DNA of 64,000 nt, from positions 1 to 64,000 of the forward strand of contig JAUIBA010000007.1 of NCBI GenBank assembly GCA_030427635.1, in the 5' to 3' direction. How positions within the stretch are numbered: position 1 is the stretch's first letter; each line of letters starts with the position of its first letter. This stretch comes from Bacteroidia bacterium. Lineage in GTDB: Bacteria > Bacteroidota > Bacteroidia > Chitinophagales > Chitinophagaceae. The translations under genes were made by a program, and so were the position numbers. Below the pieces are notes generated by a model that saw nothing but the letters and a program-made list of their open reading frames with translations, made no database searches and was not told where the DNA came from. This document shows positions 36,353 through 43,983 of this stretch, piece after piece.

Positions 36353-37039
36353 ATGAGATGGTTGCCTTTGTTATTATGTATGTTTATTGTCAGCGTCACT
36401 TCCCGGGCGCAGATGAAAGTAGATACTACCCGTACAAGCGTTACCGTACATTATACCGTAGCCGGAGTGCAGAAGACACTCAGTATATTCCGGTCTTATG
36501 TTCCTGATGAGGGTTTGCGTTATCAGGCTGTATATCAGCCATCGGCGGCAGAGGTAGGCAGGGAGTCTGAAATATCAAGGGCAAAGTTTACAGAAGAGGT
36601 AGTGCATCTTAAAAGTATGCTGGATGCTGCAATGCAGCGCAAGATGCTCAACTTTTCCCGCTTCTCTATCAATATGCTTCCTTATATAGATTTCTCTTCC
36701 CGCCTGGTTCAGGTTTACACTACATCTCCGGTATGGAAAGCTTACATACAGAAAGCCGGAGGACAGCTGTACCGCGATATAGACCTGATGGATGGCTCTA
36801 CGGTAAAGGAATTATCCTACGATATAAAAGTGGCTGCGGCAGTTTTTGACAGCAGTGACCTGCTACGGGAAATGACTCAGTTATTTGCACCGTATGGCTA
36901 CAAGGTCATTTCCGGAGGATTCCCTGAGGAGCATCAACAGATTATCAGTACCGACAAGCTCATGATGCTGGGCAAAGACCCTAATCTTTTTGTTCCTGTA
37001 CCTAACATGTACTGTAAACTAGTACGTATAAAGAAATAG
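36353..37039 (+). CDS. exported protein of unknown function
   Basis: A 228-residue protein with a signal peptide (MRWLPLLLCMFIVSVTSRAQ), probably periplasmic. The rest is mixed alpha/beta with a DIDLMDGSTVKELSYDIKVAAAVFDSSDLLREM segment that I do not recognise. An ATG at 36335 is in frame but a GATATTTG box (36341-36348, one mismatch to the -7 consensus) lies between, so 36353 is preferred and the mRNA would be nearly leaderless. It is 2 bp from the downstream DUF721 gene and probably shares its transcript. Confidence 0.68.
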   Translation: MRWLPLLLCMFIVSVTSRAQMKVDTTRTSVTVHYTVAGVQKTLSIFRSYVPDEGLRYQAVYQPSAAEVGRESEISRAKFTEEVVHLKSMLDAAMQRKMLNFSRFSINMLPYIDFSSRLVQVYTTSPVWKAYIQKAGGQLYRDIDLMDGSTVKELSYDIKVAAAVFDSSDLLREMTQLFAPYGYKVISGGFPEEHQQIISTDKLMMLGKDPNLFVPVPNMYCKLVRIKK

Positions 37040-37041
37040 CT

Positions 37042-37323
37042 ATGGGAAGTTATAGTATAGGAGAGGCACTGGACCATCTTTTTGAGCGCTCGCACTGGAA
37101 GCCAAAGATGATAGCACTGCGTATGAGCAATGAGTGGGAAGCTATTACCGGAAGGGCTATTGCTAAATATACGCGCTCTGTAGACCTGCGGGAGAAGACA
37201 CTGATTATCTACACCGATGTGGCGCCACTGAAACAGGAGTTGCAGTATGGCCGGGAAGCACTTATTGAGCGGATTAATGAATACTTTGGAGAGCAGGTAA
37301 TAGAGCAGATAATCATTAAATAA
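37042..37323 (+). CDS. DUF721/DciA-like protein
   Basis: A 93-residue protein of the DUF721 family (IGEALDHLFERSHWKPKM, WEAITGRAIAKYTRSVDLREKTLIIYTDVAPLKQELQYGREALIERIN). The longer proteobacterial relatives (DciA) help load the replicative helicase DnaB. In Bacteroidetes short versions like this one are typical, and the same helicase-loading role is plausible but inferred. It follows an exported protein by 2 bp. Confidence 0.85.
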   Translation: MGSYSIGEALDHLFERSHWKPKMIALRMSNEWEAITGRAIAKYTRSVDLREKTLIIYTDVAPLKQELQYGREALIERINEYFGEQVIEQIIIK

Positions 37324-37325
37324 TA

Positions 37326-37718
37326 TCATCTGCGGCTGAAAGCTGCACCCATCCGGTACAGTACTACGCCCAGCAACCCGCCTATAGCATCAGCTACAGC
37401 ATCCATTAATTCCATGCTGCGCCCCAGAGAGGTGAATGTACCCTGCATATACTCTATCAGGCAGCCGGTAAAGAGTGCTGTAAGTAATACAATGAGCTGC
37501 ACTTTTACAGATGATGCACCGTTTACAGCCAGCAACCATAGAAAAGAAAACATGCCGAACATGACAAAATGGGTCCACTTATCTATAAGTGGCACATCTA
37601 CATGCGGTATCTCCCGGGCAGGCATAAGACAGCCAATAAAAATGAGCAAGGTCCATGCTATTGCGATGGACCTTGCAGTTTTTTTATAAGGAGATTGTGC
37701 TGAAAAAAGCTTTTTCAT
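37326..37718 (-). CDS. VanZ-family membrane protein
   Basis: A 130-residue protein with four hydrophobic helices and the VanZ-like signature: DKWTHFVMFGMFSFLW in the second helix, GCLIEYMQGTF, and GRSMELMDAVADAIGGLLG in the last loop. VanZ homologues affect envelope sensitivity to glycopeptides, but the biochemical role is unknown. It starts 2 bp after gcvH and is probably transcribed with it. A perfect hairpin (37647-37675) lies within its first codons. Confidence 0.83.
   Translation of the reverse strand: MKKLFSAQSPYKKTARSIAIAWTLLIFIGCLMPAREIPHVDVPLIDKWTHFVMFGMFSFLWLLAVNGASSVKVQLIVLLTALFTGCLIEYMQGTFTSLGRSMELMDAVADAIGGLLGVVLYRMGAAFSRR
37647..37675. promoter_or_regulatory. perfect hairpin inside the start of vanZ
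   Basis: CAAGGTCCAT and ATGGACCTTG form a perfect 10-bp stem with a nine-base loop; on the plus strand seven T follow at once, on the minus strand CTCATTTTT. It could attenuate expression of vanZ relative to gcvH, while also coding KTARSIAIAWTLL. Confidence 0.4.
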
Positions 37719-37720
37719 GC

Positions 37721-38098
37721 TTAGCCTACCAGCTTTTCGTATGCTGCAGCGTCCAGCAGAGCAGCTACGTCTGCAGGGTTATCTACAGTCATTTTTATCA
37801 TCCAGCCTTCGCCATATGCATCCTTGTTTACATTTTCAGGCGCGCCTTCCAGACCACCGTTTACTTCGGTGATGGTACCGCTTACCGGCAGATACAGGTC
37901 TGACACTGTTTTTACAGCTTCTACCGTGCCAAATATTTCATTGGCAGCAAGTGGTTTACCCACAGATGTAATGTCAACAAATACGATATCACCCAGCTCT
38001 TTCTGGGCAAAGTCTGTAATACCTACGGTGGCGGTGTTGCCTTCAAGGCTTATCCACTCGTGATCTTTGGTGTAGCGAAGTGTGGCCGGAAATTCCAT
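37721..38098 (-). CDS. gcvH: glycine cleavage system H protein
   Basis: A 125-residue lipoyl carrier that shuttles the methylamine group between the P, T and L proteins of the glycine cleavage system. The hallmark [33 protein letters not shown] opening is present, and the lipoylated lysine lies in [18 protein letters not shown]. The ATG at 38098 gives the normal N-terminus ([10 protein letters not shown]); an upstream in-frame start at 38137 would add 13 residues unlike the family. No gcvP or gcvT is adjacent. Confidence 0.95.
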   Translation of the reverse strand: MEFPATLRYTKDHEWISLEGNTATVGITDFAQKELGDIVFVDITSVGKPLAANEIFGTVEAVKTVSDLYLPVSGTITEVNGGLEGAPENVNKDAYGEGWMIKMTVDNPADVAALLDAAAYEKLVG

Positions 38099-38245
38099 GT
38101 GTTCTATTTTGCGATAAAAATACACTAAAAAAAACAATAGCGTATATGCTTCTGGTCAGTATATACTATACAGTGTTACAGTATGGTGCTTTGTGCTATG
38201 GTGTAGCAGTGGCGCTATGTAGCCTGTAGCCGGTGTGTGGCAATG

Positions 38246-39496
38246 CTATACTATGAGCAGATACATAGCTGTACCTGCCGCCAGTGCGGCAATGGTAGCT
38301 ATTATCAGATGCCCCCAGTAGGCTTTGGGGCCAGCCACAATAGCCAGTGAAAGTCGTCCCAGTGCATTGGCAAAGAGCCCGGCAAGAACTGCTTTCCCTA
38401 CCATGGTAATATCTAACGACACACCGGTGAGGCGTAGTGCGCTCAGCACTGCCACATCTACATCAAACGCACCCGAAAGGCCGGAAGTAACAATAACACT
38501 GGATGCCCCGAACTTAGGTATTACAATAGCACTGATAATAGACATAACTCCGAAGCCTGCGGCAAAAGCAAGTAAAGGCAGTAACCGGAAGGGGTTTTTA
38601 TGTATGCCGGCCGGCTCAGGATTGCTGCCGCTGTGCGATGTGAGCTGGTAGCCATATATGCCAAATACTGCAGCGGCCGCCAGTGCCGGGCCCGCTATCA
38701 CCTTCAGTACGGCAGGCTGCAGTATTAATACTATGCTCATTACTCTCAGTATGGATACCATGGCTGCGCCCGATGCGGCACCGGCCAGAGCCAGCCTGTC
38801 TTTACTGGTTCTGGCAATGTTGGCAAATGCTACAGTAACGGCAGTAGATGATACTACGGCCCCCACCAGACCACTTACCAGCAGCCCTCTGGCAGGACCG
38901 GCTATGCGTGTAGCTATATAACCAATGTAGGAGATAGTAGCAGTAATAACGGTAAACAGCCATATCTCCCAGGGGTTAAATCCATGCCAGGGATCTATTG
39001 TTTTATCGGGTAGTAATGGCAGTACGATGGTAGTCATTACCATCAGTATGAGTGCAGAGCGCAGCTCTTCCCAGGTAAGGCGTTTCAGCAGGCCATGCAG
39101 CAACTCCCTGCTGGCCAGGATAGATGCCAGTGCTACGCCGCCCCCACCGGCTATGCGGTAGTCGCCGGATACCGCCAGGCTGCCCAGGGCAAATACACAC
39201 ATCCCGGCTACCGTACCTGTGACACTGTAGGTTTTGTCCTGAATGGATTCCCGCATCTGAAACCAGCCGAATATGCCCGCATAACCCAGAAAACCGAAAG
39301 CTACCATTGCCGGAAAGTCCAGTGCCTGACCCAGGGCCGCAAAAACACCACCGGTCAGGGCCGAAATACCATAAGTACGTATGCCCGCAGTACGGCTGCC
39401 ATCGGGTCGGTTTCTGTCTTTCCATCCCCGTTCCATCCCGACCAGCAGGCCTATGGCAAGCGATACGGTCAGTCTGAGTACAAGATTATCTGTCAT
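38246..39496 (-). CDS. MgtC/DUF4010 integral membrane protein
   Basis: A 416-residue membrane protein with about twelve helices. The first 140 residues match the MgtC/SapB module (LAIGLLVGMERGWKDR, AGIRTYGISALTGGVFAALG), and the rest the DUF4010 module (LPLLPDKTIDPWHGFNPWEIW, GLVGAVVSSTAVTVAFA, SGAFDVDVAVLS). This two-module form is common in Bacteria and is of unknown transport function; single MgtC modulates ATPase activity and survival at low Mg2+. It is a single gene with no clear partner. Confidence 0.85.
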   Translation of the reverse strand: MTDNLVLRLTVSLAIGLLVGMERGWKDRNRPDGSRTAGIRTYGISALTGGVFAALGQALDFPAMVAFGFLGYAGIFGWFQMRESIQDKTYSVTGTVAGMCVFALGSLAVSGDYRIAGGGGVALASILASRELLHGLLKRLTWEELRSALILMVMTTIVLPLLPDKTIDPWHGFNPWEIWLFTVITATISYIGYIATRIAGPARGLLVSGLVGAVVSSTAVTVAFANIARTSKDRLALAGAASGAAMVSILRVMSIVLILQPAVLKVIAGPALAAAAVFGIYGYQLTSHSGSNPEPAGIHKNPFRLLPLLAFAAGFGVMSIISAIVIPKFGASSVIVTSGLSGAFDVDVAVLSALRLTGVSLDITMVGKAVLAGLFANALGRLSLAIVAGPKAYWGHLIIATIAALAAGTAMYLLIV

Positions 39497-39780
39497 TTTT
39501 CTACTCTACTACTACGCTATGTCTGTTAACATATACCGGTGCTTATGTAATGTTAGCGGAAAGTTACGCCCGATTTTATTAATCTCAGGGTCATAGGTAA
39601 AGTTTTAAAATTGCCATTAATATTCGTTGCGCGAAACGGCTGATGGTATATTTATGTTCAGTGAATTAGTGCCGGCATAACGCAATTTGTGTTTTCAATA
39701 TAACAGGATGCTATATTTTTATAGTTTTACACAATATATCGGTGTGGAATTTTATTAATTCATGAGACTGATACCGGACT

Positions 39781-40785
39781 ATGCGTAAGTTATATGTAAA
39801 GATTTTTGTCGCATCTCTCCCGTTGCTTATCATCGTTGCTGTCTATTTTATCAATGATCCTTTTCAGGTATTGAGAAAAAAAGAACGCTTCTTTCCTGTA
39901 GATGGCGTACAGTATGTATCCGTAAACAAGGATTACGCATCTACCGAGATGTTTCTGATGAATTATCCTCAGTATCATTATGACTCGTACATATTTGGCA
40001 GCTCCCGCTCCATGTATTACCATGTAGCTGAGTGGCAGCGGCATATACATTCAGACCGTATTTTTCATTTTGATGCATATGGCGAAAGTCTTTATGGAAT
40101 AGAGCGAAAATTTCAGTTGTTGAAAAGGATGAAGGTGCCTGTGAAAAATGCCTTACTTATCCTCAGCGCAGATGATGGACTTGACATGGTAGAAGACAAT
40201 GAATTTACCGCCAGAAAACATCCTGCCATTACCGGCCAGAGTGCGTTTATATTCCAGATAAAGTGCTTTTCTGATTATATGGACCCCGGTTTTCTGAAGC
40301 AATATTTTCGTTTGCTGCTTACTGGTACGGTTCAGGTACGCCCTTTTGATAATACACTCAACATTCTACCTACTCATTATGAAGCAAAATGGAATGAGGT
40401 TACTTTTCCGCTGGTAGATGAAGATATTGCGCGCAACAGAGATTCTTTCTATAGTGCCAGAAGTCACTTCTTTTATGACCGGGACACGGCCGAGACCTGG
40501 GAACCACAACACATTTTTGAGAAGCAGAAAAGACTATTTCAGAATATTCACGATATACTGAAGGAAAATAATACTGCATATAAAGTGGTGATAAGCCCCT
40601 TGTACTGTCAGCGAAGAATGCATAAAGAGGATCTGGCCTATCTGCAGCAGTTGTTTGGTGCCGCACATGTGTATGATTTTTCAGGTCGTAATAAATTTAC
40701 TGCCAGCAAATACAATTATTACGAAGACTCTCATTACAAGCCCTTCATAGCTACGGCAATTATGGATAGTATATATCAGAATTGA
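39781..40785 (+). CDS. membrane-anchored SGNH-like protein, envelope polysaccharide type
   Basis: A 334-residue protein with one N-terminal transmembrane helix (residues about 7-24) and a periplasmic domain. The block SYIFGSSRSMYYHV resembles the nucleophile block (GxSxS) of SGNH hydrolase/acyltransferases, and near the C-terminus YYEDSHYKP offers the Asp-x-x-His pair. DltD- and AlgX-like proteins with this layout acylate or bind cell-surface polysaccharides. No MBOAT gene is adjacent here. Function and catalytic competence are inferred; conservation of the triad should be checked by alignment. Confidence 0.62.
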   Translation: MRKLYVKIFVASLPLLIIVAVYFINDPFQVLRKKERFFPVDGVQYVSVNKDYASTEMFLMNYPQYHYDSYIFGSSRSMYYHVAEWQRHIHSDRIFHFDAYGESLYGIERKFQLLKRMKVPVKNALLILSADDGLDMVEDNEFTARKHPAITGQSAFIFQIKCFSDYMDPGFLKQYFRLLLTGTVQVRPFDNTLNILPTHYEAKWNEVTFPLVDEDIARNRDSFYSARSHFFYDRDTAETWEPQHIFEKQKRLFQNIHDILKENNTAYKVVISPLYCQRRMHKEDLAYLQQLFGAAHVYDFSGRNKFTASKYNYYEDSHYKPFIATAIMDSIYQN

Positions 40786-40854
40786 CGCGGTATTCATTGC
40801 CCGACCGGGAGTTTTCCGGTTGAGGTATGCTTTAGATAATGCTTGAAAAGTAAA

Positions 40855-40896
40855 ACGGGAGTGTATACAAGCCGTATACAACTCCCGTTTTTTTTG
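40855..40896. terminator. bidirectional terminator between SGNH-like gene and tRNA-Leu
   Basis: ACGGGAGT-GTATAC and GTATAC-A-ACTCCCGT form a 14-bp stem with one bulged A, followed by eight T on the plus strand and by TTTTAC on the minus strand. It can end both converging transcripts. Confidence 0.8.
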
Positions 40897-40904
40897 CTTT
40901 GAGG

Positions 40905-40986
40905 TGCGGGTGGAGGGACTCGAACCCCCATGCCGCAAAGCACTAGATCCTAAGTCTAGCGTGTCTACCAATTTCACCACACCCGC
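40905..40986 (-). tRNA. tRNA-Leu (anticodon TAG)
   Basis: Read on the minus strand: acceptor arms GCGGGTG and CACCCGC plus discriminator A, D-loop TTGGTAGA, anticodon stem CTAGA/TCTAG with loop CTTAGGA (anticodon TAG), a long class II variable arm and T-loop GGTTCGAGTCC. The CCA end is not encoded. The long variable arm and the anticodon agree on leucine. Confidence 0.95.
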
Positions 40987-40998
40987 TTTGGAGGACGG

Positions 40999-41006
40999 CA
41001 AAGGTA
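40999..41006 (-). promoter_or_regulatory. promoter -7 box TACCTTTG of tRNA-Leu
   Basis: Perfect TAnnTTTG on the minus strand, 12 bp before the tRNA 5' end, consistent with a short precursor leader. Confidence 0.55.
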
Positions 41007-41070
41007 GGGAAATCATTCAATAAAAAAAGTGTTGCCGTTTAAATTCTGTTAGCGGGCAGTGAAAAAGAAA

Positions 41071-41094
41071 AACCGGAGCATTTCGGCTCCGGTT
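41071..41094 (-). terminator. terminator of the small basic lipoprotein gene
   Basis: AACCGGAGC and GCTCCGGTT form a perfect 9-bp stem; on the minus strand it is followed by TTTCTTTTT. It lies 12 bp after the stop. Confidence 0.75.
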
Positions 41095-41105
41095 TTGTAG
41101 TATCA

Positions 41106-41336
41106 TCAATATTTGTATCTGCCTCTGTGGCGGTATGGCCTGGGCCCGTAATGTTTACGGCCCCATACCTCTCTCCTGTTTTTATAATTGCGGCGGGCTC
41201 CATAGTGTCGCTTTGTTTTGCTGGGGTTGTCTTTGTATATCTTATACGACGTACCCTGCGGATACCGCATGCGGCAACTGGTCATTCCCAGCGCCATTGT
41301 GAGGCAGGCAAGCAACAGAAGTAGTAGTCTCTTCAT
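41106..41336 (-). CDS. small basic lipoprotein, unknown
   Basis: A 76-residue lipoprotein: signal peptide with lipobox LGMTSC (lipidated Cys near residue 21), then a very basic, Tyr/Arg/Lys-rich tail (KTKRHYGARRNYKNRREVWGRKHYGPRPYRHRGRYKY). Such tails bind acidic polymers or RNA-like ligands, but no function is known. The ATG at 41336 starts at the signal peptide; the in-frame ATG at 41342 adds two residues. Confidence 0.65.
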   Translation of the reverse strand: MKRLLLLLLACLTMALGMTSCRMRYPQGTSYKIYKDNPSKTKRHYGARRNYKNRREVWGRKHYGPRPYRHRGRYKY

Positions 41337-41419
41337 CAGCAATTACTTTTTCGGAGTGGTGGCATTAAAGATATAAAAGTATTCCATTAAAAGAAAAGTC
41401 ACAGATGCCTATGTTTATA

Positions 41420-42007
41420 CTATTCCTCTGTCTTCTTCTTTTTTGCTGTCTTTTTAGCAGGTTTGTCTTCTCCTGTGCTGTCTGCGTCACCCTCTGCAGG
41501 TTCGGCTTTTTTCTTTTTGGCAGCCTTTTTAGCAGGTTTTGCCTCGGTAGTTTCTTCTGCAGCGGCTTCTGTTACCTCTTCTGCTACAGGAGCTTCGTCA
41601 CCTTCAGCAGTTGGTTCCTCAAAGTTCAGCAGGTCATTATTCTTAAGAATCTCAAACCATTTCAGCATTTTCTTCATGTCGCTCACATACACACGCTCCT
41701 CGTCAAACTCAGGGAAAACACTCTTGAAATAGCCTTTAATAGCTGCATTGTCATTAACCTTAACAGCTGATGGCGGGAAGGCAGTTTCCTGCTCCAGCAT
41801 TTTCTGAAATACCACCTGCAGGCGCACATTATCGCCCATAGTGTACACTTCTATACTCTCCAGCGGGGTCACGTTGTGCTGGCGCGCCGAGATGAATTTG
41901 GTCGTCTTGTCGGCCACACTTCTTACTATGGCGCCATCACTCTTGGTGGTGAGCAGTTGGTATAATCCACTGAGACCAGTTACCGCTACAATTTCTCTGT
42001 ATTCCAT
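41420..42007 (-). CDS. DUF5606 domain protein
   Basis: A 195-residue cytosolic protein. Residues 1-140 are the DUF5606 domain (YREIVAVTGLSGLYQLLTTKSDGAIVRSV, FISARQHNVTPLESIEVYT), a Bacteroidetes-specific family of unknown function. The last 55 residues are a low-complexity tail of Ala, Glu and Lys (AKPAKKAAKKKKAEPAE), similar to nucleic-acid-binding tails. A TATTTTTG box (minus strand, 42042-42049) about 35 bp upstream is the likely -7 element. Confidence 0.85.
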   Translation of the reverse strand: MEYREIVAVTGLSGLYQLLTTKSDGAIVRSVADKTTKFISARQHNVTPLESIEVYTMGDNVRLQVVFQKMLEQETAFPPSAVKVNDNAAIKGYFKSVFPEFDEERVYVSDMKKMLKWFEILKNNDLLNFEEPTAEGDEAPVAEEVTEAAAEETTEAKPAKKAAKKKKAEPAEGDADSTGEDKPAKKTAKKKKTEE

Positions 42008-42041
42008 GTTATGTATTGAAAATGTGTATTAAAAAGGGCAG

Positions 42042-42049
42042 CAAAAATA
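42042..42049 (-). promoter_or_regulatory. promoter -7 box TATTTTTG of the DUF5606 gene
   Basis: TAnnTTTG on the minus strand 34 bp before the start codon. Confidence 0.4.
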
Positions 42050-42103
42050 TCATTTTTATATTTATCACCCCTGTTCAGGGGTAAAAAAGTTGCCAGACCC
42101 CGG

Positions 42104-42132
42104 TTGGCACGATACGGAATATTATATATTTG
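42104..42132 (+). promoter_or_regulatory. promoter of dcd, predicted leaderless
   Basis: TTG at 42104-42106 and TATATTTG at 42125-42132 (spacer 18). The -7 box ends 4 bp before the ATG at 42137, so the mRNA should begin at the start codon. Confidence 0.65.
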
Positions 42133-42136
42133 CGAC

Positions 42137-42673
42137 ATGATACTCTCAGACTCAAGGATACTGGAAGAAATTCAGAAGGGCACAATTGTCATAGAGCCAT
42201 TCGACAGGGCTGATCTGGGGTCTAACTCCTATGATGTCCATCTGGGCAAATACCTTGCTATGTATAACGATACGCTGCTGGACGCGCGTAAACACAACCA
42301 GATTACTCATTTCGAAATTCCCGAAGAAGGCTATGTACTGCAGCCCAATGTACTGTACCTGGGGGTAACCCTGGAGTACACAGAAACACATGCACATGTA
42401 CCATTTTTGGAAGGGAAGTCATCTACAGGTAGATTAGGGATAGACATCCATGCTACTGCCGGTAAGGGAGATGTAGGCTTCTGCAATACCTGGACACTGG
42501 AAATATCCTGTGTGCAGCCGGTACGCATATATGCAGGCATGCCTATAGGCCAGCTTATATACTTCCCGGTAGAAGGTGAAGTGATCAATAAGTACAACAA
42601 TAAAGAAGGTGCAAAGTATAATGTGCGTAATATAAAACCGGTAGAAAGCATGATGTGGAAGAATAAATTCTGA
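42137..42673 (+). CDS. dcd: dCTP deaminase
   Basis: A 178-residue homotrimeric enzyme converting dCTP to dUTP, the source of dUMP for thymidylate synthesis. Conserved parts are visible: the substrate-binding SSTGRLGI motif (EGKSSTGRLGIDIHATAG), followed by GFCNTWTLEISC with the catalytic Glu and MPIGQLIYFPVEGE. Length is normal. The ATG at 42137 gives the standard N-terminus MILSDSRILEEI; the in-frame upstream ATG at 42104 would include the promoter. cdsA follows after 50 bp. Confidence 0.94.
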   Translation: MILSDSRILEEIQKGTIVIEPFDRADLGSNSYDVHLGKYLAMYNDTLLDARKHNQITHFEIPEEGYVLQPNVLYLGVTLEYTETHAHVPFLEGKSSTGRLGIDIHATAGKGDVGFCNTWTLEISCVQPVRIYAGMPIGQLIYFPVEGEVINKYNNKEGAKYNVRNIKPVESMMWKNKF

Positions 42674-42723
42674 CACATAACCGGCTTACAACATTCTTTC
42701 ACTCAGATTCAAATGCTACTGCT

Positions 42724-43554
42724 ATGGCGCTGAACATGCCCACTTTTTATAAGCGTACGGGTAGCGCCATTGTATTTGGCGCTATTATGCTCACTGGTCT
42801 GCTTTGGGACAATGAGTGGGCTTTCCTTACACTTATAGCCGTAATTAATGTCCTGTGCCTGCACGACTATTTTCGCCTCATGCAGAAGATAGATAAGACG
42901 GCACATTGGCCTGCATGGCTGCCCTATAAGTTTTACTTTATTTCCCTGCTGCTGCTCATTACATTTTCATGGCAGAGTGGCGGTACTCCTGAGACGGTAC
43001 TTTGGGGCATATTCAGGTTATTGCCTCTGGCCGTACCTGGCCTGCTGATGGCGGTAACACTCTTTAAGCGTACATCCCTGCTGGCCTTGTGGCAGGCTAT
43101 AGGAGGTTTGTTTTACATTACCCTGCCTATGATATTTCTGGGCTATATGCACCGGCACGATGCGCTGCTGCCTATGTCGCTGGTAGCGCTTATATGGGTC
43201 AATGATACTATGGCCTACATAGTGGGTTCTTTTATAGGTAAAACTCCTTTTTCTCCTATATCGCCCAAGAAAACATGGGAAGGTACTGCCGGTGGTGGTA
43301 TCCTTACTATACTGGCAGCCATCACATATGGCCGGTTATCCCATCAGTACAGGGTAGTGGACTGGATTGCTATAGCCACACTGGTGGCAGTATTTGGTAC
43401 CCTGGGCGACCTGCTGGAGTCTAAACTGAAGCGTATGGCCGATGTAAAAGATAGCGGCAATATGATGCCCGGCCATGGTGGCGCAATGGACCGTTTCGAT
43501 TCACTGCTGGTAGCGGCGCCGGTAGTATTTGTGTATGTGCTGTGGTTTATGTAG
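42724..43554 (+). CDS. cdsA: phosphatidate cytidylyltransferase
   Basis: A 276-residue integral membrane enzyme making CDP-diacylglycerol from phosphatidic acid and CTP, the branch point for all phospholipids. About eight helices are predictable. The signature region near the C-terminus is complete: SPKKTWEGTAGGG and GDLLESKLKRMADVKDSGNMMPGHGGAMDRFDSL, which holds the metal-binding acidic residues. Transcribed after dcd, possibly together. It stops 4 bp before the convergent arfB. Confidence 0.94.
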   Translation: MALNMPTFYKRTGSAIVFGAIMLTGLLWDNEWAFLTLIAVINVLCLHDYFRLMQKIDKTAHWPAWLPYKFYFISLLLLITFSWQSGGTPETVLWGIFRLLPLAVPGLLMAVTLFKRTSLLALWQAIGGLFYITLPMIFLGYMHRHDALLPMSLVALIWVNDTMAYIVGSFIGKTPFSPISPKKTWEGTAGGGILTILAAITYGRLSHQYRVVDWIAIATLVAVFGTLGDLLESKLKRMADVKDSGNMMPGHGGAMDRFDSLLVAAPVVFVYVLWFM

Positions 43555-43557
43555 CGC

Positions 43558-43953
43558 CTATTCCATACCGGGCCTGCGTCTCATTTCCTTTTTCTGCGAT
43601 TCCCGCTTTTTACTTTCCAGCCGTTTTTCCCGTGCGGCAGCGCTGGGCTTTGTAGCAGTACGTTTTTTAGGTACTATCAGGCTGCGGCGCACTAGCTCAT
43701 GCATTTTGCGCACTGCTATTTCTTTATTCTCCAGTTGGGAGCGGGTATCGCTGGCTTTTACTGAGAGGTAGCCATCGGCATTGATACGGGCTGCCAGTTT
43801 ATGCAGTATCCGCTCGCGCTCTTCGGCGGTAAAAAAGCGCGTAGCATTCACCGGCCACAGTGCTTCTACTGCAGTCTCTACCTTGTTCACATTCTGGCCG
43901 CCTTTGCCGCCGCTGCGTGAGGTCTTAAATGATATTTCCGATGAAAAGTCCAT
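43558..43953 (-). CDS. arfB: alternative ribosome-rescue factor ArfB-like (GGQ protein)
   Basis: A 131-residue peptidyl-tRNA hydrolase rescuing ribosomes stalled at mRNA ends. The catalytic GGQ motif is in SRSGGKGGQNVNKVET near residue 20, and the C-terminus is the basic, helical tail (KPSAAAREKRLESKKRESQKKEMRRRPGME) that enters the empty mRNA channel. Length fits ArfB/YaeJ (about 140) and excludes a full release factor. The ATG at 43953 places the GGQ loop at the usual position; 43974 is an alternative. Confidence 0.88.
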   Translation of the reverse strand: MDFSSEISFKTSRSGGKGGQNVNKVETAVEALWPVNATRFFTAEERERILHKLAARINADGYLSVKASDTRSQLENKEIAVRKMHELVRRSLIVPKKRTATKPSAAAREKRLESKKRESQKKEMRRRPGME

Positions 43954-43983
43954 TAACGGTATGCATCTGTGCAATAATCATGC

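Noticed and set aside
43558-43953. PrfH release factor of the RtcB-PrfH repair pair
   Set aside because: The protein is ArfB-sized with a basic tail, is far from rtcB, and lacks the extra release-factor domains.
43558-43974. Longer start of arfB at 43974
   Set aside because: It would add residues not seen in the family; 43953 places the GGQ motif as usual, although 43974 cannot be fully excluded.
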